Under the pieces are notes generated by a model, which ran no database searches, had not been told where the DNA came from, and was given only the letters and a program-made list of their open reading frames with translations. From NCBI GenBank assembly GCA_943737045.1, contig CALSFV010000291.1:124001-188000 (forward strand): a stretch of DNA of 64,000 nt. Direction: 5' to 3'. Within the stretch, counting starts at the first letter, position 1. Each line of letters opens with the position of its first letter. A program made the translations under genes and the position numbers. This DNA is from Parapristionchus giblindavisi. Its lineage: Eukaryota > Nematoda > Chromadorea > Rhabditida > Diplogasteridae. This document shows positions 28,919-37,735 of the stretch, piece after piece.

Positions 28919-29120
28919 CTTTAAAGATTGAGACCCGCGAATGTTCATGATATGCGAGAATTCAACCAGAACTGTTCATCCTTCTACATATTGCCCGATA
29001 TCGCACCCATTTCGTATCGTTCTCCCTTATGCGGTGTTACATTTTTCAAAACTTGCGCACGCCGTAACGACGGAGACGCGGCAGAGGGGGTTACGGCGTG
29101 CGAATGTTTTTAAAAATGTA
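28919..29120. mobile_element. TTAAAGATTGAGACCCGCGA end and GCCGTAAC palindrome
   Basis: 28919-28950 is one terminus of the TTAAAG...CCCGCGA group with no matching partner end. 29028-29125 is a palindrome (GGTGTTACATTTTTC ... GAAAAATGTAACAGCACC-like, centre GCACGCCGTAAC / GTTACGGCGTGC). A related palindrome is at 33602-33707. Confidence 0.65.
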
Positions 29121-29369
29121 ACAGCACCTTATAAGATTCCCTCGCCTCACGCCACATTTGCTCCGAGATGTATTGCCACTTGTAATTCACTATTCTCTGA
29201 ATTAGATCTCTCCCCTCAAAAACTCTTCCAGAGTTATCAAATCTGTCCTCCAACCTCATCAGTAGAGTTTCTCGAATTCGTCCGAAATCGCGTATACGCT
29301 TCAGAAATCTATCTCATCTATTTCCAGTTGCTAGTAATGCTTTTATGAAAATATATTTCATGGAATTAA

Positions 29370-29427
29370 GAAATAAATAAATAAGTTAGAAATAAATAAA
29401 TAAGTTAGAAATAAATAAATAAGTTAG
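29370..29427. repeat. Tandem repeat, 19-bp unit, 3 copies
   Basis: Unit GAAATAAATAAATAAGTTA at 29370, 29389 and 29408. Confidence 0.95.
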
Positions 29428-29509
29428 CGCGGCCATTCATCTATCCCTTGTTAGAGCTGTGATAAGCGTTCGTTCTCACTACAACATTCGAATTCGTTCC
29501 TAGAAGACT

Positions 29510-29701
29510 ATGGTATGTCTGGAGGAACTTCCAACTGTCAAGCTGATGGACGATAACAACGTTTTCGTGGGTTTCTTGCATTCCAATCGCCAATTAGATT
29601 TCGACTGTTTTCTTGAACGCAGAAAATATCTCTCAGACGCGGAAGAACAAGAAATTGCGAGCAATTACCCCCCTGCTCCTGACTTATTAATCTGCACTTA
29701 G
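29510..29701 (+). CDS. Small ORF, 63 codons, unidentified
   Basis: ATG at 29510 to TAG at 29699-29701. The protein is acidic (LMDDNNVFVGFLHSN, FLERRKYLSDAEEQE, NYPPAPDLLICT). A diverged copy with frameshifts lies at about 4400-4560 inside a palindromic element (ATGGACGAT, TTTTTCGTGGGTTTA, CCCCTGCTCCTGACTTA), so this may be a transposon-carried sequence and not a host gene. I do not recognise the family. Confidence 0.4.
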   Translation: MVCLEELPTVKLMDDNNVFVGFLHSNRQLDFDCFLERRKYLSDAEEQEIASNYPPAPDLLICT

Positions 29702-29920
29702 AAAAGAGCAATGTTTTTTATACTTTTCAGCAGGTAAGAACGGAAAATGCGGAATATTATTATATTTTTGTATTTTAGTGAACTCTTTTGGCATATAGAT
29801 GTTCTCTGAAATGATTATTCGTGCAAGATACAAGATATAAAATACAAGATTTAATGACTCTTCATAGTACAATCTTTCATCTCATCACATGCATGAATAA
29901 CTAATCTATTCAAAAACGAA

Positions 29921-30510
29921 TGCACTGACGGCAAACTCCCTCATATTTGAGCTATAGGTCATCATAGACGCGAAAATAAGAGAAACGTTCTCTCATAACT
30001 TTTTAGTTAGTTTACTCCAGTTACCGTTATCATCACGCGAGTACCATAAGATTAATAGAGCGCATTTGCATGTTATTTTGGTAATATAGTTCATATTTAA
30101 TGTCTTTTTGAGAGAGTTTGGAGTAAGTTAACCTTTCTCTAGGACGGTTCAGTAAGACAGCCTATCTGTGCACTGACGACAAACACTCTCATATTTGAGC
30201 TATAGGTCATCATAGACGAGGCAATTTGAGAAGCGTTCTCTCATAACTTTTTAGTTAGTTTACTCCAGTTACCGTTATCATCACGCGAGTACTATCTAAC
30301 ATAAAATATTAATACAGTAAACTTGCATGTTATTTTGGTAATATAGTTCATATTTAATGTCATTTTGAGAGTGTTTGGAGTAAGTTAACCTTTCTCTATG
30401 ACAGTCCAATAAAACAATTTATCTGTGCACTGACGACAAACACTCTCATATTTGAGCTATAGGTCATCATAGACGCGGCAATTTGAGAATCGTTCTCTCA
30501 TGCGATACTA
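29921..30510. repeat. Tandem repeat, unit about 250 bp
   Basis: Units begin TGCACTGACG at 29921, 30169 and 30426 (spacing 248 and 257 bp). Each has CATATTTGAGCTATAGGTCA and GTTACCGTTATCATCACGCG. The third unit is interrupted at about 30500 and seems to resume at about 30745-30860, with the element 30575-30694 in the gap. Confidence 0.9.
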
Positions 30511-30574
30511 CCGAAAGTGTGAATCCCGCCCCTATTATTTAACACTTTAGATTTGTTAATATCTAATTATCTGA

Positions 30575-30694
30575 CAAGGGAACCTTTTGGATTGGGCGAC
30601 GTTTTAAAACGGATTCCTAATCAGCATCGAAGACTAATTTCAGTCATGCTATTGCCATTTCCTGTAATGAAAACGAGACCAAAAGGTTCCCTTG
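30575..30694. mobile_element. 120-bp inverted-repeat element
   Basis: Ends CAAGGGAACCTTTTGG and CCAAAAGGTTCCCTTG. The middle resembles the outer element of 6421-8817 (AATCAGCATCGAAGACTAAT, GTCATGCTATTGCC). Confidence 0.85.
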
Positions 30695-31108
30695 TGAGTA
30701 TATTTGTATGCTTAGGTATGATCTATTTCTATTTTAACTAGTTAGCTTTATCCAGTTCCCTATCAGCGAGAGAGTACTATCTAACGTGTATTTTGAGAGA
30801 GTTTGAAGTAAATTAACTTTTCTCTGTGACAGTCCAGTACGATAACCTATCTCAAACAGAATTTACCGTGAGTGTGGGAAGTTCTGTATGTACTATCTCT
30901 TTTTCTTCGTGGATATTTCCTTGGAAGCTAGAAAATATTTTTGTTCTTATCAATACCTTCCTTTTACTCGCTACTTGATCTTTGATCTCTACCTCTCTGA
31001 TCAGTCAGAGATCCAGTACGGTATGGATTGGATCTGGTATTGCTCCACCGGCTCCTCACATTCTCAACTACTCCTGAAGGTGTAATTTCAGTGCCAATTA
31101 TTTCAGAA

Positions 31109-34100
31109 ATGTACCAAGTGATTACTGTACCTCTCGGTCCAATTTGGCGGACATACTACCATCCAGCATTTAATTGCTCGTGAGCTTCTTTTTTTTTCGC
31201 ACAAATCATGCAGAAATGCTCATTGAATTTGGCTGATAAAAGAGGTTCAGTACAGTTATATGCAAAAAGATTCATCGCCATAAAAACAGATAACAAGGAA
31301 AATATACGAAATTACAGAAAAATATTTGCACCTGGTGATCCAAGATGGAATGAGTTTTATGGAGACAAACGTATCCTACTCGGATGGGGGTCGATCATTT
31401 CGGGAATTCTTTCAGAGGTTATTTTATTTATTTATTTATTTATCTTGTTAATAAATAAATAAAATACATGTTAATAAATAAATAAAATAGGTTTGATAAT
31501 CAGTATTACGTACAGTGAAAAAAATTGTTATCCATGGAACATAAGACCTGTGAAGTGTAATATTAAACACTTTTAAGCTGAAAAAAGTGTTAAATATGAC
31601 ACTTCACAGTTCTTACACAGTCCATTCTTAAAGCCATAAGGACCGCTCAACAACGAATCTCTCACAAAATTAATCCTCTCTCGATTTTCTGGCTTAATAA
31701 TCATCTAAGCATAAATAAGGTTTACATTTATAGTGTATGTCAATTTTAGTTTGTACTTCTATCAGTTATACTATTTAATTGCAAAGACAAATGGCTTATG
31801 TCAGAATACTGTGCTTATGATCCGTGGATAAGACTTTTTTCTCTGTCGTATGTAATTCAAAATATTAAAACTATACATAATAATTTTAAAAATTTCACCT
31901 CTATAATTTCGTTAATACATGAATGACTAATAAAAATCATTCAAGAAAATTCCTTATGAAAAAATTTTTTGAGATCCTCTACTTCCCGTGCGCTCTCGCT
32001 CTGTTTCATCACCATAGATATTCATGTTATAAGGTTACAGTATCCCAAGTTTTCCGCTCGAGACGCTCCATCATTCAGATAATGTTCTTCATCGCAGTTC
32101 TCGATATGATAGTTTTGACTGCCTGTTCTATATCATATGGAATAGGTCTAGTAATGGGAGATGTATATTGTAGTCGTCCACTCTTCTATTTTATAATTGG
32201 AGCTTACGGATTATGTGAGTCCTCATACATCTTATTTATCTTATCGTTCTTATCGTTGCGGTCATCTTTTTTTATACTCTCCGCATTTTTAGGGGGGCCA
32301 ATAATTTGGTCGTGAGTGAAAAGTTGAGCCATTATTTTGGTGGTTGAGCCAATAATTTGGTTCAAAGTGGGACTGTTATTTAAGTCGCAAAGTTGAGCTA
32401 AACTTTTGGATAAAATAATGGCTCAACTACGGTAAGTTGAGCCGTTTTACCGAGAGCCATAGAATAGCTCGGCGATGTTTGCTAATACCTTTCGTGTTAC
32501 GCCATGCCCTTCTTCGAAGTTTTCAACTGAATAATGTTATTTTTGTTACATTTCTTGTTTGTTTTCTCCATTCAAAGGATTTTGTGAGTTTGTTGTTCTG
32601 CTGTTTATTAGAACTACCACTCCTCTTACTTATCTCACCCTTTTTGATACAGTTTAAAGAATATATGATGATATAAACTTCAGTATATTCATTATAGGTA
32701 CTGTGCTCCGATTTTATTGGTTTGCTATTTTCAGGAATCTCAATTCGTTGACGAAGTATTTGGCTGATCAGATTCGGGCCTCGTGTGAGACCACAGATGT
32801 CAGGAATCAACCGGCTACACTCGAGAGCAAGCTGAACAAGCTTATAGCTAGGGAATTTAATGCTTATTTCTCGTTTCATTTTCATTGCCATGTTGTAATT
32901 GATTTGTAAATATTGTTTGTTCTGAGGATAAAGAAGTTAATTGATGTATAAATCATTTAAATGTGTAATAAACATAAATGGAACTGGAATAAAAGTAAGC
33001 AAATAAAGGGCTAAACTTTTAGTGGTCGAGCCAATTTATTGGCCAAATTATTGGCCCCACTTGAAAAGTTGAGCCATTAATTTGGACTAAAGTTTAGCGA
33101 AAAGTTTAGTGGGGGAATTATTTTGACCAAATTATTGGCCCCACTTGAAAAGTTGAGCCATTAATTTAGACCAAAGTTTAGCGAACAGTTTAGTGGGGCC
33201 ATTATTTTGACCAAATTAATGGCTCAACTTTTCAAGTGGGGCTTGTCTGGTAGCCAAATTCGAGAGTCAACTTCGAGCAAATTATTGGCCCCACCTTAAC
33301 CAAATTATTGGCCCCACCTTGACCAAATTATTGGCCCCCCTAAAAATGCGGAGGTGGCATAACTTGAAAGACAATTTTTTACTCTTTATTTTATTTATTT
33401 ATTGATATTGTAGCATATTTATATTATTATATTTGATGACTATTTGATTATAGTGATTATTATGCATGTTTAGGTTGTTGGATGAGTTCATGCCTGGGAT
33501 GCCTTCTACTAGTCTCCAATCGTGTCGCTGAACTCATGCAACATGGACATTTGTTCGCTGTCAGAGATTCATTTTCAAATATTGCTTCAGCATTGATTAT
33601 GCATCGTTACATTTCCCTTACGTGCCCACGCCGTAGCATCCGCAATAACGACCGAGACGCGGCGGAGGAGGTTACGGCGTAGGCACGGGCAAATGTAGCG
33701 ATGCATTTTAATAGCGATGCAAAAAAAACAACTTAAAAGTAGAATAACGATATAATCTGCTAACTAGTAGTTTACTTTTCACTCACACTTGAAGTAGACT
33801 TGCAAGTCTACTTCTAGTTAGACTCCCTTCCTTCCTCGCTCTCTCTGATCTACGCACTATCTCTCTTGTGCTCTCTCTCTAAACACAGAAACACACTTTG
33901 GCTGTGGCTGGCTACTTTCGTACCAAATAAACATGTGTATTTTATACGGTCAATATACCAAAGATAGAAAGTGATGACAAATCTCTAATTAATCTTAAGC
34001 ACTTGTATTTTAAAAACAGCTAGAATATAAGTAGCACAACTATACTTTATATTCTTTATTTTATCATAACAAATTATGGAGAAAAGGCCACCCACAGCAT

Positions 34101-36133
34101 CTTATTTTTCGCAAAAGGTGCTCAAAATAACACCTATGTTCAGTCTCAAAATGTCTCATAACACAGTTTTACAACGTAATTGTTTGCATTCATTCAATGC
34201 TATACTTTTAGGGATATCGCACAGTGCTCTTTCTCTTCATATCAATCTTATACGGAGTAGCAGCCATGCTCCTGTCCCCTCCTCCCGTGTTCAATTCACG
34301 ATACCAATCGTTCTTCTTTAATCCATTCATAGAAGGATTAGACGAGGTATGACTCTGACTCTTTGGAGAACCCCAGCTGTCGTAACACTCTAATCGGTTG
34401 ATAAAATTGTTCAAATGTGAAAATCTAAAGTCTTAGTTCGGGCCTTATTCCTGAGCGTTTTTGTTCGCTTTGATACTCAAGAATATTTTTTATCAATTGA
34501 GATATCAGAGGCCGTATGCATGAACTTGACAAATCAATAATACGTTCAACTTACAGTACGTCTATCTAAATTACCCTCACGCTATCAATAATATGTCAGT
34601 CGTTGTTATGACTACCGTAATGTACATTTCATTGTGCGTGATATTGTTGAGGAAACAGGTGAGCGCAATCAATGAAGATATCAGAAGCCGTATACATGAT
34701 CGTGGAAAAACCGTTTGTCGACAAAGGTGACGTCACTAGCGTAGGGGGAGGATCTATGGCAAACGCCTCCGCCTACGGTTGTGGCATCGCGTTTGCCGAC
34801 GTTCATGGATACGGAATCGGTATATGACTCATTATAATATCATAAACATTATCACAATGTCAAATCATATTCGCCTTGGCGACGGACATCCTTCACAAGA
34901 CTATCTAACAGATATTCCCAATCCCATCCCCGATGCGTTCATTTGAAGGAATAAAATATTATTATTATTATTATTATTATTTTGTAGGGTATGATGTCGA
35001 CTGATCATGGAAGAAGAAGATTCAAAGCTAGCAGAGCGGTACGTTTCATCCATCCATCTTTCGTTCTTTTATTTTTCTTTGCTTACTGGCCCGCAGGGCA
35101 CCCTGTCGAAAAGAAGCTGCCCGCGGAGCACCCTGCCGGGTAAACATCGGGAGAACTTTCAAGAGTATATATTTATAATTTATAGGTATTGATTCAATCA
35201 ATAACAATGTGCTCATGTAATCTCGCTGCTGCTTTGATGTAAGTTCTGACTTAATTTTGGCATTCTTTTGCATAGCACGGGTCTCCTGTAAAAGTGTAAC
35301 AAAAACGGCCGATTCGAAACGGCCGACTAGGGAAAATTTTTTGTCTCCGATTTCGATGAAAGTCGGTCAGTGGGTGTGGTTGGGGGTTTATAAACAGTGG
35401 AAGGTGCTATTAATGACATACCTGTAAAGTTGATTGTTGTTTTTATTTTTTTTAAAGTTGTTTTTTAAATTTAAATTTATTTTTAGTTTGAGATTTTTGA
35501 AGATCTGCTTCATTCAGGTATGTCTACATGAACTTCCTCACCGCTCCACCATTCCTCATCGTATTCGGACAAATAGCATGGCAGATTGGCTTGGGTACCC
35601 GCACACAGAGAGCAAACTTGCCCAAATATCGGCAACATATTCCCCAACTTTCGCTGCTTGTGTACACGATTTGCTCGCATTCAAAGCGATTTGGACTTGC
35701 ATTTTCCGGAATCCGGGCAAATCGTTCGCCAATTATCCCTAAACGGGCAAATTAATTCTCTGTGCAGCTGCTATTTAACTTTCAGAATAAATTACACTGT
35801 AGCGAAGATTATTGCGCATTGATACATACAGGACAGTGTGTTGGAAAATTTCTGAAATTCTTGAAGAGTGATTCTACCAATCTTTGCTTGACAAAAATTG
35901 CAAAAATTTTACATACGCTGTCCCGTATCAAGTAAAAAGCCTAGAGAAATCAAGGTTTTATCGTTATTTCATGAATTCTTTCAGGCGTGCAACCCATAAT
36001 GTATCTGACGCTCAATCAAAAAGTGCGTGACTATGTCTTCAAGATGATTAGAATCAGATCTCGCACGTCTTCTACAGGAGGAGTACTGGATCTACGACAA
36101 AAGAGTTCGAGAACAACAAAAACTGGACCTTAA
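31109..36133 (+). CDS. srt: Srt-class seven-transmembrane chemoreceptor, complete
   Basis: Nematode-specific Srt (serpentine receptor class T) GPCRs act in chemosensory neurons. Ten in-phase exons: 31109-31179, 31318-31417, 31974-32033, 32079-32214, 33474-33559, 34212-34346, 34557-34658, 35186-35238, 35518-35594, 35985-36133; 322 residues, normal for the family. Family landmarks in order: PAFNCS near the N-terminus, ISGILSEILYFPCALALF (TM1), CYKIMFFIAVLDM, WMSSCLGCLLLVSNRVAEL (TM3), GYRTVLFLF (TM4 start), PPVFNSRYQSFFFNPF, YPHAINNMSVVVMT (TM5), VLIQSITMCSCNLAAALMYV (TM6), FGQIAWQIGLGVQPIMYLTL (TM7), LNQKVRD and a basic tail. Weak points: exon 3 uses a GAG acceptor (31973), and exon 5 a GTCAGA donor. 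Introns carry a palindromic MITE, the 32279-33353 element, a MITE at 33602 and a MITE at 35607. No disabling mutation is seen. Confidence 0.9.
31530..31626. mobile_element. Short palindromic MITE in Srt intron 2
   Basis: CATGGAACATAAGACCTGTG with inverse TTAACACTT / AAGTGTTAA blocks. Same family as 3577-3672 and 57800-57940. Confidence 0.7.
32279..33353. mobile_element. Inverted-repeat element in Srt intron 4, with exon-like cargo
   Basis: Ends CTCCGCATTTTTAGGGGGGC and GCCCCCCTAAAAATGCGGAG. The outer parts are made of CCAATAATTTGG modules as in 10104-11261. The middle (32450-32960) is different from that copy and includes an acceptor-like TTGCTATTTTCAG at 32734 followed by an open frame (AREFNAYFSF, ATLESKLNKL) to a stop at 32909. 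Confidence 0.82.
32736..32909 (+). pseudogene. Exon-like gene fragment carried by a transposon
   Basis: After TTTTCAG at 32735 the plus frame reads SLTKYLADQIRASCETT, NQPATLESKLNKLIARE, FNAYFSFHF and ends at TAA. It looks like the last exon of an intron-containing gene: ordinary composition and no repeat character. I do not recognise the family. It is inside the inverted-repeat element, in the same orientation as the Srt gene. Confidence 0.4.
33602..33707. mobile_element. Palindromic MITE in Srt intron 5
   Basis: ATGCATCGTTACATTTCCC with its inverse near 33690-33707; centre CCCACGCCGTA / TACGGCGTAGG. Related to 29028-29125. It follows the exon by about 40 bp. Confidence 0.8.
35607..35767. 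mobile_element. GAGAGCAAACTTGCCC MITE in the last Srt intron
   Basis: ACAGAGAGCAAACTTGCCC at the left, GGGCAAATTAATTCTCTGTG at the right. It begins about 12 bp after the donor of exon 9. Confidence 0.8.
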
Positions 36134-36540
36134 AGGGATATTTTGAGGCGTTTTAGCCATGTTTAAATTTTGACTGAATTTTCTCACATTTCGACAACAT
36201 ATATGAAATTTAGATGGCAATTGTTCGAACATTTACGATCGTATTCTCGTCATTGAACCCATGCATGGTCAATTATTTAGGCGAAATTTGGATTGGCACA
36301 ATATTTTTTTTCAGTTTTCACCTCTCATATCTCTTATTTTTCTTTGCACAATTATAAATCTCCACACCACTGTAATCCCTTTGCTATTTATCATTTCCAT
36401 GATAATTGTTGAAATTATCCTCACATGAGAGCCGATGATAACCGACCGGAGGATAACTATTTGCATACTTTGTCTAGTCATTAGTGCTTGTCTCTCCCTT
36501 GCAAATTTTATCATAAAGTTGGTTCTCGTCCGACCTAATC
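36134..36540. other. 3' flank of the Srt gene, no further gene
   Basis: AT-rich. A segment at about 36415-36470 (GAGAGCCGATGATAACCGAC) recurs at about 37435-37490. No poly(A) signal of the AATAAA type is close to the stop. Confidence 0.5.
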
Positions 36541-36711
36541 TGGTATATCAAAACTTGAAGTGTACTTACAGTTTCACTGCAAGCTGACTTGTAAGTCTAT
36601 CTCAAGTAAAACTACTTAAAGTGAAAATATGACGTCACTTGAAGTAGGCCAAGTAAACTTCAAGTCTGTGACATATTTTAAGTAGACTTTAAGTTTTGAA
36701 ATGCCAGAGTA
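36541..36711. mobile_element. CTCTGGTATTT palindromic MITE, diverged
   Basis: Left TGGTATATCAAAACTTGAAG and right CTTTAAGTTTTGAAATGCCA, with the same layout as 4076-4283, including GACGTCAC. Confidence 0.7.
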
Positions 36712-36950
36712 GTACCCATTTTCTCGACAATCAGATATATTGGATACTGCCTCTTATTCTTATTGTATTTTTAGACGATTTTTTACACCTGTATTAAAAT
36801 CTTTATTTTTTTACCGTGAAAACACATGGCAATAAAAAAAAGAAAGCACAAAGACATGGATGATTGTTCATAAATAATATAAAAAATTAAAAGAATATAT
36901 TCAAAAAATTCTTTCGATTTTGAAGGATTCCCAAACAGCGAAATAGTGCG

Positions 36951-37298
36951 TTAAAGGTGGACTCCCGCGAATATTTTCGTGAAAAAACTGTGAAGACAGA
37001 AAGTTAGCAAAAGTTATTCGACATACCGTACACTACTTATTTTATGCCAATTCATCGTATTGATCGCTAGAATCATGAATGAATCATGCTTGCAATCGCA
37101 GGCAAAGGCGCGCTATTTGAAAATAGGAAATTTCCGCAATAGGATTCGAACCCGCGACAATGCGCTAGCTAGTCAGAGGCTCTACCACTACGCTAAGGGA
37201 CTGATGAGAGACTACTCTATCTTTTTGCATATCACTTGACACTTGCATAAGCAAGATGCAAGAGAGTTGCATGAACATTCGCGGGTCTCCACCTTTAA
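36951..37298. mobile_element. TTAA-flanked MITE with a tRNA-like module, copy 1
   Basis: Starts TTAAAGGTGGACTCCCGCGA and ends CGCGGGTCTCCACCTTTAA. The interior has AACTGTGAAGACAGAAAG, AGAATCATGAATGAATCATG and, at 37136-37206, a tRNA-like module on the minus strand. Copy 2 is at 53005-53316 with the same order of parts. Confidence 0.87.
37136..37206 (-). tRNA. tRNA-like module inside MITE copy 1
   Basis: Minus strand: TTAGCGTAGTGGTAGAGC (A box) and GGTTCGAATCC (B box) with a tRNA-like distance. The anticodon stem and acceptor do not pair well. It is probably a tRNA-derived Pol III promoter module. Confidence 0.55.
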
Positions 37299-37735
37299 GT
37301 ACAGACACGTTTCTCAAATGAGATAAAGGCCCCCCTTTTAAAAAACTTCATAAGTACAACGAAAAGTTGAACATCATTCGACTGGAACTGAATTCGAAAC
37401 TTCCATTACTTCCTATTATCATGTCGTTCGGCACTAGTTCGAATGAGAACCGATGAATAATAACCGACTGGATGATAACCATTTGCATATGAGAGCATTT
37501 CTGAGGGAATTGACTCTGACCGGAGGAGGTGACATAGCGAATAATAAATTTTTCAGTTTGATGTGGAATAAAATAGTACACTACCAGGCGACCTCAGCCG
37601 TGCATATGAGAAAGTTTGATTTTGTGTCTGAAGGTTACTGTAGGCGAAAATGTTCGGTAGGTCAAAAAAATTATTTCGGCTCCCAAGCATCCGATGGACT
37701 CGGGAGCGGTGCCGATCGATTCCTTGTGTGAATAA

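Noticed and set aside
29921..30510. Possible CRISPR-like array
   Set aside because: Unit length of about 250 bp without a repeat-spacer pattern, in a eukaryotic genome; it is a plain tandem repeat.
32523..32891. 122-codon minus-strand frame in the Srt intron element
   Set aside because: It is antisense to the more protein-like plus frame preceded by an acceptor, so it is probably its shadow.
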